A stretch of DNA of 26,182 bases from Candidatus Zixiibacteriota bacterium (GCA_020345705.1 CP070766.1:2153090-2179271), one strand, 5' to 3'. Positions 8,007 to 17,138 are shown, counted from the first letter of the stretch. The notes: generated from the letters alone by a model not told the origin. Numbers and translations are program-made.

Positions 8007-11000
8007 TTACAGGTACGGCGCCCTGATGCCCGATTCGGACTTCTCGAACTTGATGTCGGGTATGGCAATGACGTTGATGCGGAAGTAATATCCCTTGTTC
8101 GATCCGTCCGGGACCCAATAGAACTGGCCCTGCCAGCAATGAAGATTCTTGACCAATTCTACACGGCGGCTGACCGTTCTATCCCTGACGAAGTCGTAAT
8201 TCTGGGTATATGTAACATCCAGGCTGGAAGCCATTTTCAGTTTCGCGTTAACACTGATTGTATGTCTTTTCAGGAATGCTGCACCGCGCCCGGACTCCGA
8301 ATAATGATGCGCGACCCTCAGACTCCATTTCTGCTTGGATTCGGCGCCGGCCGGGCCGGGCAGCAATGTTTCCTGCTGCTCGGGAAGCCGCTGCTCGCTG
8401 AGAATGCCCTGTGTGTGAAAAGTAGTGGAAATCGTAAAGCTCTGCAAGTATGGCGACCACCAGCGCAATTCTTCAGTGCCGGGCTTGTACAATTCATGAA
8501 CCATCGAAGCCGAAATGCTTATGTTCTTCAAAAGCGACGTGTTGAGACTCGTTGAGAGGTTGGTGAATTTTCTCCCTTCGGCCTCAAAGTCGTAGCCAAA
8601 AGAACTGCCGATCGTGAACAGGTCGATCTTTCTCGACTGCTCGCCCGATTTTACTTCGGCCTGAAAGAGCTGACTCAGCGAAAATGAAAGACTCATCTTC
8701 TTTGAGCCGCCGCCGCCCACACCGGTATAAGATCTGACATCGTTATGGCGGGTAATCTCCGGCGCCCAGGAGAGCGACACCCGGGGCGTCACGACGTGCC
8801 TTAAGCCTTCGAGACCGAGCACGTTCGGATTGACCGTTCCGTAGAGATCCGTCGATGCCGACACGGAGGCGCTGTAGGCATAACGGCGGTACAGTTGCGA
8901 GGCATCGATACCGGCACTCTGATCAGTCTCGTATATCTTATACCATGTCTCCTGGTAACGAAGGGCGGGATTCAATTTCAAATATTTGAGAATCGAAAAC
9001 GGCGCCGATAACGAGGTGCTGTGATTGACAGTCAAATACTTCCTGCGGCTTCGCAGCCCGGTGGTGTCCGTTGACCGCCGGCTGTAATTATTGAGACTGA
9101 CGGAATAGCTGGAGTAAAGACCGTGATACCATTTTCGCGATTCCTGGCCGGTTACATCATCTTTAGGCGGAGATCCGAAAATCGGTCCCGAGGGCAGTGA
9201 GAAGCTGGCCGAGGGGAGCCTGTCGGTGCGCGACTCGGCATCGAGGGCGACCTCATGAACGAACTGGGCGTTCAATGACGACCGCCCCAGCCTTTTGCTC
9301 AGGGAAAGCTGGCTTTTCAGGTTGCGGTTTAATCGTTCTTCCAAATCGGTCGAAAAATCACTGTAATAAGACTTATCCGACAGGAAGGTGCCGCTGGCCT
9401 TGATATTGAACGTCGGCGTGACTATCTGAGAATGGTTGAAGACAATCCGCCAGCGCTTTGTCTTGCTCTCCCGGTAGAGGTCGTAACGCGATTCATTCGT
9501 ATAAGAGCCGGTCAGCGAGCCGGACAGCTTATATCTAACGTTGTATCGGTACGTCCCGCGGTACGTAATACCGTATTGTTCGTAATAGTCAATCGCTCCC
9601 AGAACATCCCAGTACTCCGAGGCCGCCCAGTAGTAGCCCACGTTCGAAATGTACCTCTCACCCCGCTCAAAATTGCCCAGACGGAAAGACAGAAATCCCG
9701 AGTGCCGCCCTGGCTTGGTTGGAAAAACATAGTATGGGAGGATCATTAAAGGGAGTTTTTCAACGTGGAAAACAACCGGCCGGGCGATAATCTTGTCGCC
9801 CTGTATCATCTTCATATTCTTCGACCAAAAATGATAATGCGGCGTATTCTGGTCACAGCTGGTATACGTCCCTCCATCGACATAGTAGACGTTTTTCTTT
9901 TCTCTGAAAACGTCTCGGCCTCTGTAATAGGCATCCTGGTATTCGGATTTGGACTTTCTGATCAGTCCTTTGTCGGTCTTCACCGAATACTCCAGATACG
10001 ATCCGATGATTTCTTCCGTGCCGTCATTGAGGATAACCGGATAATACGTCAGAGTAGTATCGACCCTGACGCTATCGTCATAGGCAGTCACGATCTCGCG
10101 AGACGTGTTGTAATTGATCCGGTGGGCCGTCAATGAAATCGATTTGTTTTCCACGGAGGCCTGCCCGAGAAGCGAGATGGTCGAATCATCAATGGTAAAG
10201 TCTATTCGATCCGACATGTAGCTGACCGTATCCTCAGTGAAAACCGTTGAAGTGTCCTCGGTTTTGTATTTAGCGGTGAGGTACTCCCCCTGAGCACCGC
10301 CGATAACAACCACGGAGTTGAGTTGCTCGTTCTCCGTATAAAGCTTGATCGTATCCCCGGACACGTTATTCTTCACAATCTCGGAACTGTCCTTGATACC
10401 GGGTTGATAGAAAGAGTACGCCTGGTCGGACGCGACGATGTTGTCAAGGACGCCGCCGCCAAAATTGAATTCGACCTCAGACGCTTTTATTTCGGAGACG
10501 TCATAAATGGTGGAATCCTTTTCCGAGGGTTCCTTGAAATTGCCGACACTGTTTCCGAAAACATGGATTTTCCTGAGGCCTGAATCCTCACCGTGAAGGA
10601 CCAGCGTGTCACCCTTAATCTCCGAATCCCTGCGGCGGGCCACCGGCTCTCCCAGAAGGAGCAGGATATCCCTGTCAAGATACATGATGCCGCGCTGAGA
10701 CTGGCTTACGGTTTCGGAGTGCTCGATGACAACGTTCCCATCGGCATAGCCGATTTTCCCGTCGGCATCAAGAGCAATCCGGTCGGCATCCACCTGAGTC
10801 ATTCGAGCCGTATCCTGGAAGTTGAGAACAACCGTCGGGCGGTTCCACATCCGGAACAGCGAGGAATCACGATTGTAGTATGCGCCGGTGCCGGTGGCCA
10901 GAACCGAGTCGGCCTCGGAGATGATAATCACCGTATCGCCGAAAGCCTCGGCACTTTTGCTGTTCAGGTCGTACTCGACTCTATCCGCCGACAGCTGGTA

Positions 11001-11255
11001 AAGCGAATCCTGGACATAAACCTCCCTGACCAGAATAATCCGCTCGCCTTTGATCCAGATCGCCGTATCGGCCAGCAATGTTGCCGATCCGTGCCGGAAA
11101 ACGGCCGAACCAGTCAGGAAGACGGTGTCACGATCGAGCCCCCTGATGAACTCATACGTATCCGAATCATAGTAGAGGGGCGGTTCTTCCGATGCACCGG
11201 CTGCCGGTAAGGCAAGTACCAGAGCAATCAGGCCGTATGTCAACTGTCTTCGCAT
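8007..11255 (-). CDS. lptD: LPS-assembly protein LptD with an extended periplasmic domain
   Basis: LptD is the outer-membrane barrel that inserts lipopolysaccharide into the outer leaflet. The 1082-residue product has a signal peptide (residues 1-21), a very long run of OstA/jellyroll-type beta repeats (about 25-500, recurrent patterns like ADTAIW, ADRVEYDL, ADRIALD, SDRIDFT) and a beta-barrel of alternating Tyr-rich strands (about 520-1082). The barrel's start shows the LptD motif region PVVFHVEKLPLMILPYYVFP. Cys467 in YTSCD and Cys1040 in LHCWQG match E. coli Cys173 and the Cys724/725 pair, the minimal functional disulfide. About 290 more residues precede the first of these than in E. coli. 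It starts three bases after the AlaX gene's stop, so it is at the end of that transcript. Confidence 0.93.
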   Translation of the reverse strand: MRRQLTYGLIALVLALPAAGASEEPPLYYDSDTYEFIRGLDRDTVFLTGSAVFRHGSATLLADTAIWIKGERIILVREVYVQDSLYQLSADRVEYDLNSKSAEAFGDTVIIISEADSVLATGTGAYYNRDSSLFRMWNRPTVVLNFQDTARMTQVDADRIALDADGKIGYADGNVVIEHSETVSQSQRGIMYLDRDILLLLGEPVARRRDSEIKGDTLVLHGEDSGLRKIHVFGNSVGNFKEPSEKDSTIYDVSEIKASEVEFNFGGGVLDNIVASDQAYSFYQPGIKDSSEIVKNNVSGDTIKLYTENEQLNSVVVIGGAQGEYLTAKYKTEDTSTVFTEDTVSYMSDRIDFTIDDSTISLLGQASVENKSISLTAHRINYNTSREIVTAYDDSVRVDTTLTYYPVILNDGTEEIIGSYLEYSVKTDKGLIRKSKSEYQDAYYRGRDVFREKKNVYYVDGGTYTSCDQNTPHYHFWSKNMKMIQGDKIIARPVVFHVEKLPLMILPYYVFPTKPGRHSGFLSFRLGNFERGERYISNVGYYWAASEYWDVLGAIDYYEQYGITYRGTYRYNVRYKLSGSLTGSYTNESRYDLYRESKTKRWRIVFNHSQIVTPTFNIKASGTFLSDKSYYSDFSTDLEERLNRNLKSQLSLSKRLGRSSLNAQFVHEVALDAESRTDRLPSASFSLPSGPIFGSPPKDDVTGQESRKWYHGLYSSYSVSLNNYSRRSTDTTGLRSRRKYLTVNHSTSLSAPFSILKYLKLNPALRYQETWYKIYETDQSAGIDASQLYRRYAYSASVSASTDLYGTVNPNVLGLEGLRHVVTPRVSLSWAPEITRHNDVRSYTGVGGGGSKKMSLSFSLSQLFQAEVKSGEQSRKIDLFTIGSSFGYDFEAEGRKFTNLSTSLNTSLLKNISISASMVHELYKPGTEELRWWSPYLQSFTISTTFHTQGILSEQRLPEQQETLLPGPAGAESKQKWSLRVAHHYSESGRGAAFLKRHTISVNAKLKMASSLDVTYTQNYDFVRDRTVSRRVELVKNLHCWQGQFYWVPDGSNKGYYFRINVIAIPDIKFEKSESGIRAPYL

Positions 11256-11258
11256 GAG

Positions 11259-12458
11259 CTACCCGCCCAGTTCACTCCTGACGATTTCAACGAAGGAATC
11301 AAGCATTTCCCCCGTTTTCTCCGAAGGTAATCCGCCAACCTGTGCAAAGACAGCACTGCCGCCGCCCTTGCCGCCGAATTTTCCCATGAAAAGCGCCGCC
11401 AGCCGGGAGGCATCGGGCGTGACACCTTTTGAGGCCGATATCAGCAGCCTGTCGCCGGCCGTAAAAAGGCATATCGACTTGAAGGCCTCCGCTGCTGCCG
11501 CAGCCAGCTCTTTGACATCTTTGGGATGCTTGTCATTATGATTGCCGAAGATAATTTTGATCCCTCCGATCGATTCAGCCGCCCGGCCCAGTTGTTCGAC
11601 TTCGTACGGCAGCAGCTTTTTGTTCAGAGCGCCGATTTCCTTTCGCAGGGCGGCATTCTGATCCATCAGCTTATCAATCGATTTATCAAGGTCCGAAAAA
11701 TGACAGGTTAATCTGGCTGACACGGCCGCAGTGATATCATGCTTGCCGCGATAATCCATCAGAGCCTGGCGGCCGGTGAGAAAGGTGACCCGCAGATGGC
11801 CGCGCAGTTTCTCTTTTCCCGTAATTTTTATCGTGCCGACCTCACCGGTCCGGTGGCAATGCGTTCCTCCGCAGGCGGTACAGTCAAAATCACCAATCTG
11901 TATGATGCGATACTTGCCTTCCAGATCGGGAATCTTCCTGATGGCAAGCGCATCGAGCTGATTACGGTCATAGTAACTGATTGTCACCGGCAGGTTTTTC
12001 ATCACCGCCTCGTTGGCCATATCCTCGGCATCGATAAGTGCCCTTTCATCAAGGTCGGCTACCGACAACTCTATGGTCGACTCGAATTCACCCAGATGAG
12101 CACTGACCGTTTCGACGCCGGCCGACCTGACAAACGCCCCCGAAAGTATATGCTGTCCGGTATGTTTGCGCATGTTGTCAAGTCTCCGCTCCCGGTCAAC
12201 CAGACCTTTAACCGCGTCGCCGACGGGCGCGTTCCATTCCTCGAGTCGATGCACTACCTCATCTGTTTCATTCTCGTGGACACTTATCACCTGCTGTCCA
12301 TCGAGCAAGCCCATGTCACAGGGCTGACCGCCGGACTCGGGATAAAAAGCGCTTGACCGCAAAATGATTTCATACCCGCCTTCTATCTTTTGCACCTTCT
12401 CAACCGTCGATTCGAACTCAAGAAGGTACGAGTCATCACTATACAGCTTTTCAGTCAT
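11259..12458 (-). CDS. AlaX-type alanyl-tRNA editing protein with DHHA1 domain
   Basis: A free-standing relative of the alanyl-tRNA synthetase editing half, expected to hydrolyse mischarged Ser- or Gly-tRNA-Ala in trans. The 399-residue product has an N-terminal OB-like beta domain (1-90, with AFYPESGGQPCD) and the editing core, with zinc ligands H99 and H103 in HTGQH and C196 and H200 in CGGTH. A helical coiled-coil link (about 250-290) leads to a C-terminal DHHA1 domain (about 295-399) with the glycine-rich motif FGGKGGGS. The aminoacylation domain is absent, as in long AlaX proteins (AlaX-L type). All zinc ligands are intact, so activity is likely. Its ATG overlaps the end of the decayed DUF123 gene by eight bases and its stop is three bases before lptD. 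Confidence 0.92.
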   Translation of the reverse strand: MTEKLYSDDSYLLEFESTVEKVQKIEGGYEIILRSSAFYPESGGQPCDMGLLDGQQVISVHENETDEVVHRLEEWNAPVGDAVKGLVDRERRLDNMRKHTGQHILSGAFVRSAGVETVSAHLGEFESTIELSVADLDERALIDAEDMANEAVMKNLPVTISYYDRNQLDALAIRKIPDLEGKYRIIQIGDFDCTACGGTHCHRTGEVGTIKITGKEKLRGHLRVTFLTGRQALMDYRGKHDITAAVSARLTCHFSDLDKSIDKLMDQNAALRKEIGALNKKLLPYEVEQLGRAAESIGGIKIIFGNHNDKHPKDVKELAAAAAEAFKSICLFTAGDRLLISASKGVTPDASRLAALFMGKFGGKGGGSAVFAQVGGLPSEKTGEMLDSFVEIVRSELGG

Positions 12459-12757
12459 AGTCGGGCATCTCCCTTGTCCGTATCAGATGGCCCTTGCAGC
12501 GGCAATCGGATGAGCCGAAACTGTCAATCAGCCCGGCGCCTTTCAGTCTTTTGAGAAGGCTCATATTAATTATACACTCATCAAGGCGACCGGCAAAATA
12601 AACAATATCCACAATATTACCTTTTTCCAGCAGATAATCAACATGCCAGCATTTTCTTTTGTCCTTTCTCAGATGTCTCCCCAGCGCTTGCGAAGGCCCC
12701 TTTATCTATCCTGATTACAAGTTGACTACAGCCGGAGTCGTGATTTTCAGCTTTCAA
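12451..12757 (-). pseudogene. DUF123 / Uri-superfamily (GIY-YIG-like) nuclease remnant
   Basis: This stretch has no complete reading frame but clearly encodes the second half of a DUF123 protein in one frame: RHLRKDKRKCWHVDYLLEKG, later FGSSDCRCKGHL, ending MPDYD at 12451. These correspond to the family's HWHIDYLL and FG-SDC-C--HL motifs. That frame is open only from 12705, just after a TAG at 12706-12708, and has no plausible start before the conserved part. Another frame, beginning at a possible TTG at 12757 inside the preceding gene's end, reads CSQLVIRIDKG, resembling the family's first beta strand. Between the two, roughly 30 codons including the YVYVGSA catalytic motif are missing and the frame changes. 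A decayed gene is the best reading. The C-terminal family call is firmer than the N-terminal one. Confidence 0.7.
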
Positions 12758-13652
12758 GGCTCATCTCAACCTGTTCCGGTACAAACCGGCCGGGATTTAC
12801 CGAGCGGAAGTCACGCCCGAGAAATAAGAGATACCAGAGTTTTTGCCCGGTTCTGGACAACGCCGCGATTTGAAACAGAACAAACTCTATGAAAAGACCG
12901 CTGGTGCCGCCCAGGTCACCGACGGATTGAAGCGCCAGCCATTCGACTAACAACCAGATCAACAGGAACGGTATGTATGTTATGATAAAAACCCTGAGAA
13001 GCTTGAGCAGGCGCGGTTTGAAATAGTCCGAGCCGATTTTGAGTATCTCCCTGAAACCTTTGTCGGGGAATGCCGTCGAGGCAGCCCTGACCGAATCGGA
13101 AAATATCGAGGCCGCCAGAAGAATCAGAAGCAGGATTGCGAGTTTGAACAGACTGAAAATCAACGCCGGAGTGCCGACCAGATGCCCCCCCGCGAATGAA
13201 ATAACGTTCACAAAGAACATCCCGGCCGGTATGAGCAGGGAATATACGACCATCATCAGGAGAGTAATTTTGACGTGGGTTCCGAAACGGGCGCCGCACT
13301 CGGAAAAGAAATCCCTCCAGCCCGCCTGGGTGAATTTCCTCGATACCAGGATATAATATAAACCACCGTTGAGAAACTGCATCATAATGACAAACATTAC
13401 GGCGCCGGCGATTATAATCATTATCAGAGGTGAAAGCGCCGCGCTTTGTCGGGAGTACAGTTCAGTCAATACCGATACATCCCAGCCGCCGAGCAAGGAT
13501 TTGGAGAAAAGCGAGCGCGACAGGGCCAGATCGCAGGTCACAAAAAACGGCAGAGCCAGAAGCGCTGACAACGTGGCCTTGAACAGATAGAGATAGAGCC
13601 ACAGGCGGCGAATTTCGACCAGACTGCTTATTTGGTTGAATATCGGCCGCAT
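12747..13652 (-). CDS. Six-helix integral membrane protein of unknown function
   Basis: I do not recognise this 301-residue protein. It has about six hydrophobic helices (near residues 22-40, 74-100, 128-152, 162-183, 219-241, 252-276), a positively charged N-terminal segment and a short polar C-terminal tail. A loop between helices 4 and 5 holds DKGFREILKIGSDYFKPR, an amphipathic stretch on the presumed cytosolic side like that seen in several uncharacterised bacterial membrane-protein families. No transporter or enzyme motif was seen. The ATG follows the metallopeptidase stop with no gap, and GGGTGGAATG just upstream may act as a ribosome site. The two genes are therefore co-translated and may act together at the inner membrane or periplasm. 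Confidence 0.85.
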   Translation of the reverse strand: MRPIFNQISSLVEIRRLWLYLYLFKATLSALLALPFFVTCDLALSRSLFSKSLLGGWDVSVLTELYSRQSAALSPLIMIIIAGAVMFVIMMQFLNGGLYYILVSRKFTQAGWRDFFSECGARFGTHVKITLLMMVVYSLLIPAGMFFVNVISFAGGHLVGTPALIFSLFKLAILLLILLAASIFSDSVRAASTAFPDKGFREILKIGSDYFKPRLLKLLRVFIITYIPFLLIWLLVEWLALQSVGDLGGTSGLFIEFVLFQIAALSRTGQKLWYLLFLGRDFRSVNPGRFVPEQVEMSLES

Positions 13653-15449
13653 CTACATTCCACCCATAAAGCTCAGAAATGATTCAATCAGGAACATAAT
13701 ACCGGAGGAAACCCTCAGCGCCGGGCGGCTGTCGCCATCGGCTGACAGCGAGTTATTCAACAGATTCGCATCCACCGTGAATCTGTTATTCGGGTCGATA
13801 ATCACCTTTGATACAGGAGCGGCAAGACTGAATGTCATCTTCTCGGTATCATGCTGCGAGCGCCATACAAACTCCAGCGTATCTCCATTGTGAAGAACCA
13901 GCCGATAATCGACCGAACCGGGCAGCGCGCCTTTCTTCCAAAGAAGCACGTCCGCCTCATAGGTAACGGAGTCAATCTTCCTGTTCTCCAGCGAACTGAC
14001 CGCGAGATCCAGCTCGACTGGCTCGTTAATAAGGGCATTCAGAGCATTTTGGATTTTTTCTCCGCCGACCCTACCGGCCAGGCCGATAAATTCTCCGGGC
14101 CCGGGGCGCGCGAACAGGTTTTCCTCGAAGTAATGCCGCCAGAAAACGTCCGATAGCGAATCCCCCAGGAGGTTATCGAAAGTCTCTACGATCAGTGCCC
14201 CTTTTGTATATATCGTGGCGAAGTATTCATCGTCGCCGGGAAAAGCATAGGTCGGCATGTTAAGCTGACACACACCCGGCGAAACCCTGGTCCCGGACCG
14301 AAACATATCTCTTTGGCTGGCTACAAAACCGGCCAAATCAATAAGGTTGGCCCGTTCTCCCCAGTTCCGTTCAATAATCTTCAGAGTGAAGAAGCTGGCT
14401 ATCGATTCATCCATCCATGGATTTTCAATCTGGTCGGAGCCGATCATACCATAGAACCACTGGTGCACCGTCTCGTGCGTCACCAGAGATTCATAGAGAC
14501 GGGTCATCAGCATGCCGCCGCGCGGCGAATGCAATGCGACCAGGCCGGGGAACTCAATACCTCCCGCGTGAGAGGCGCTAACCAGCGCCAGCGTGAAATG
14601 CTCATAATGGTATTCGCCTATGCTGGCTTCCATGTACGCAAACGTCCGCTCGACCGCATCACGGATGCGCGATAAAACAGGCTGTTCGAAATTGCGATAA
14701 AATACCCGCACCGTCGTCTCCCCGACCAGGAAAGTGTCAACCAGATAATCAGGCGATAAGGCCACGGCAAAATCATGGGCCGGCCCGAAAGAGAAATCAT
14801 ATTCGGTCAGCGTGTCACGATCCGATACTACGGACGGCGGCACCGGCGCCGCTATTTTCAGATTGCCCGGGACGATCAGACTGATTTTATAATGAAAATA
14901 ATCCCCGACTAATTCGGCAAAAGGCCCATAAGTCGGGCTGTACCATCTGCCGTCGCTCTCCGGAATGGCCGGGACCGGAAACCAGCCATCAAGCGTGTAG
15001 TCATTGCCAAAACATACCAGCCTGTTCCCTGAACCGGGAATGACGGTTTTGAAGAATATCTTTATGTTTTTGCCGTTCAGATTCCCGGAAGAAGCGGTTA
15101 ATATTCCCCTGGTGTAGTCAGTACTGACGTCAACGGTGACATTCTCTCGATCCAGAAGCACCGAATCGATTATCATCTCCCCCCATGTGTTTGTCTCTTT
15201 ATAGCGCCTCAATAGCCCCGGCATGGCCTTCAGGTACGGCGAGCTCTCGGATGAGTACACACTCGGAAACATCTGGAATTCAAAGGTCGTCACTTCCGGA
15301 GCGGCCGGAAGGATATATTCGACGGAACCGTGAATCTGCTTTTTAAGCGTGTCAAGTGAAGCCTCGACCTTCAGAGTATCATAGGCGGCCGCGTCGCCGG
15401 ATACTAATATCAGAAGTACGATGATATAATAGGCGATTTTAGATAACAT
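13653..15449 (-). CDS. Exported M1-type (gluzincin) metallopeptidase
   Basis: A zinc aminopeptidase-like protein of the M1 family. Starting from the ATG at 15449 gives 598 residues with a clear N-terminal signal or anchor (KIAYYIIVLLILVSGDAAA, residues 4-22). An upstream TTG would add 13 residues ahead of the signal and is disfavoured. The N-terminal beta domain (25-250) precedes a catalytic domain with GGIEFPG at 296-302 (the substrate-binding G-x-M-E-N counterpart) and HETVH at 325-329, then 18 residues to the third zinc ligand E348 in MDESIASFF. The long C-terminal helical domain of classical aminopeptidase N is absent, so it is a short form. It overlaps the FAH-family gene by 11 bases and directly abuts the membrane-protein gene. 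Action in the periplasm is inferred from the signal. Confidence 0.93.
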   Translation of the reverse strand: MLSKIAYYIIVLLILVSGDAAAYDTLKVEASLDTLKKQIHGSVEYILPAAPEVTTFEFQMFPSVYSSESSPYLKAMPGLLRRYKETNTWGEMIIDSVLLDRENVTVDVSTDYTRGILTASSGNLNGKNIKIFFKTVIPGSGNRLVCFGNDYTLDGWFPVPAIPESDGRWYSPTYGPFAELVGDYFHYKISLIVPGNLKIAAPVPPSVVSDRDTLTEYDFSFGPAHDFAVALSPDYLVDTFLVGETTVRVFYRNFEQPVLSRIRDAVERTFAYMEASIGEYHYEHFTLALVSASHAGGIEFPGLVALHSPRGGMLMTRLYESLVTHETVHQWFYGMIGSDQIENPWMDESIASFFTLKIIERNWGERANLIDLAGFVASQRDMFRSGTRVSPGVCQLNMPTYAFPGDDEYFATIYTKGALIVETFDNLLGDSLSDVFWRHYFEENLFARPGPGEFIGLAGRVGGEKIQNALNALINEPVELDLAVSSLENRKIDSVTYEADVLLWKKGALPGSVDYRLVLHNGDTLEFVWRSQHDTEKMTFSLAAPVSKVIIDPNNRFTVDANLLNNSLSADGDSRPALRVSSGIMFLIESFLSFMGGM

Positions 15450-16200
15450 CGTTGACCAGCGAGCCAATCCCTTCGATTCTGACCTCAATCCTGTCCCCGG
15501 GCTGCATCGGTCCGACCCCGGCCGGCGTCCCGGTCGAAATCAGATCGCCCGGATACAGGGTCATCACTTTTGAGATAAAACTGATCAGCTCCGGGATCGG
15601 GAAGATGAGCATTGACGTTCTCGACGATTGGCGCAGCTGCCCGTTAAGATAAGATTCAACCAGCAGGTCTTCGTATTTCAGCCTGTCGACAATCCACGGA
15701 CCGACCGGACAGAAGGTATCAAATCCTTTTCCCCTGGTCCACTGCCCGTCCTTTTTTTGAAGGTCACGGGCGGTCACGTCGTTGACGCACGTAAATCCGA
15801 AGATGTAATCCTCGGCTTCGATGGCGGCGGCGTTTTTGCACTCACGTCCGATGATCACCCCGAGTTCGGCTTCATAATCGACTCTCTCGGCCATTTCGGG
15901 GTATACAATCCTGTCCCCGGGTCCGATCAGTGATGAGGGCGGTTTCATAAACAGCACCGGTTCGTCCGGCGCCTTGTCCGCGGACTGAGATTCCTTTACA
16001 TGCTCTTTATAATTAAGGCCGATACAGACGATCTTGCTCGGTTCAACAGGAGCGAGTAATTTCACCGAGGATGGGTCATAAAAAACACCGGTCGAATCGA
16101 AATCACGGACCGGATTTGAAGTTATCTTGTGGATACGCCCTTCTTCGAAAATCCCCCATTCGATTCCCTCCGCCGCCGCAAATCTGACAAATCTTTCCAT
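15439..16200 (-). CDS. Fumarylacetoacetate hydrolase (FAH) family protein
   Basis: A 253-residue single-domain FAH-fold enzyme. Members cleave or decarboxylate acylpyruvates, oxaloacetate or 2-hydroxyhepta-2,4-diene-1,7-dioate; the exact substrate cannot be read from the sequence. Metal ligands are visible as E110 and E112 in YEAELG and D141 in VNDVTARD. Other family motifs are GLNYKEHVKE (61-70), KGFDTFCPVGPW and TGTPAGVGP near the end. The N-terminal 45 residues form the short beta cap. The ATG at 16200 shares one base with the stop of the deacetylase-family gene, a coupled arrangement. A GTG 39 bases upstream is possible but less likely. With general relatives so widespread, a housekeeping role in clearing reactive keto-enol compounds is the simplest guess. 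Confidence 0.93.
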   Translation of the reverse strand: MERFVRFAAAEGIEWGIFEEGRIHKITSNPVRDFDSTGVFYDPSSVKLLAPVEPSKIVCIGLNYKEHVKESQSADKAPDEPVLFMKPPSSLIGPGDRIVYPEMAERVDYEAELGVIIGRECKNAAAIEAEDYIFGFTCVNDVTARDLQKKDGQWTRGKGFDTFCPVGPWIVDRLKYEDLLVESYLNGQLRQSSRTSMLIFPIPELISFISKVMTLYPGDLISTGTPAGVGPMQPGDRIEVRIEGIGSLVNDVI

Positions 16201-17138
16201 TAATCTTTCTGCAACTCTTTTAAGTGATGATACAGGCACAAACTGTTGGCGGTGGGATCATAACCACCCTCAAAAACCGACAGGATTCTTCCCTCGGAAT
16301 GCTTGTCCGAAAGTTCCGCGAGCATGCGCGTCATCTCACCGAAGGCGTCCTCGGTCATACCCATGCCGCCCAGGGGGTCATCAAGATGGGCATCAAATCC
16401 GCATGATATTATCATAAACTCCGGCCGGTACTGCTCAAGGGCCGGAACTACTTTTTCTGTGAATTCGTCAAGATACTTCTCGTAGGCGGTTCCTCCCGGC
16501 AGCGGTATGTTCAGCGTATAACCGTCCCCCTCACCGCTTCCCCGCTCGACCGATGCGCCCGATCCGGGATAGAACGGATATCGATGCAATGATACATAGT
16601 ACACATCGGAACGCTCATAGAACGAATGCTGGGTGGCATTGCCGTGGTGAACGTCCCAGTCAACGACGGCGACTCTCTTCAGATTGTGATTGCCTATGAG
16701 GGTTTCCGCCGCCACCGCGGCGTTGTTGATGATGCAAAATCCCATGCCGCGATTGCTCTCAGCATGGTGTCCCGGCGGCCTGCCCGCGAGGAACATCCGC
16801 TTGAATCTACCGGCCATCATTTCACCGACGGCCGCAATGGCCGCTGAGGCCGTCGCCCGTGCCGCCTCGAAGCTTCCCGGGGAGGCATAGGTATCGCCGT
16901 CCAGGTAGCCGCCGCCCCTGCTGGAAACGGCCTCGACAAGATTCAGATATCTCTCGTCATGAATCCTGCCGATGGCAGAAGAATCAACCTCACCGGGGAC
17001 GACATCGACCAGGTCACCGGAAATGTCTGACCGGGAAACATAGTCAACCGCGGCCTTCATCCGCCGGGGATTCTCAGGATGACCGGGCGGGGCGGGATGC
17101 TCATTTTCCTGGATAAGTTTTATGATTCCGACTTGCAT
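16200..17138 (-). CDS. Histone deacetylase / AcuC-family hydrolase
   Basis: A 312-residue zinc hydrolase of the arginase-deacetylase fold. Bacterial members remove acetyl groups from protein lysines, acetylpolyamines or similar amides. All key residues are present: the tandem His H124-H125 in RPPGHHAES, zinc ligands D162 and H164 in DWDVHHGN, the third ligand D254 in GFDAHLDDP and the transition-state Tyr Y293 in FEGGYD. The N-terminus HPENPRRM is typical. Length matches bacterial HDAC-like proteins without extensions. It is the first gene of the long series running down to lptD. A TTGACA element lies upstream with only a few bases between the -10 and the ATG. Substrate class (protein versus polyamine) is not resolved. 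Confidence 0.94.
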   Translation of the reverse strand: MQVGIIKLIQENEHPAPPGHPENPRRMKAAVDYVSRSDISGDLVDVVPGEVDSSAIGRIHDERYLNLVEAVSSRGGGYLDGDTYASPGSFEAARATASAAIAAVGEMMAGRFKRMFLAGRPPGHHAESNRGMGFCIINNAAVAAETLIGNHNLKRVAVVDWDVHHGNATQHSFYERSDVYYVSLHRYPFYPGSGASVERGSGEGDGYTLNIPLPGGTAYEKYLDEFTEKVVPALEQYRPEFMIISCGFDAHLDDPLGGMGMTEDAFGEMTRMLAELSDKHSEGRILSVFEGGYDPTANSLCLYHHLKELQKD

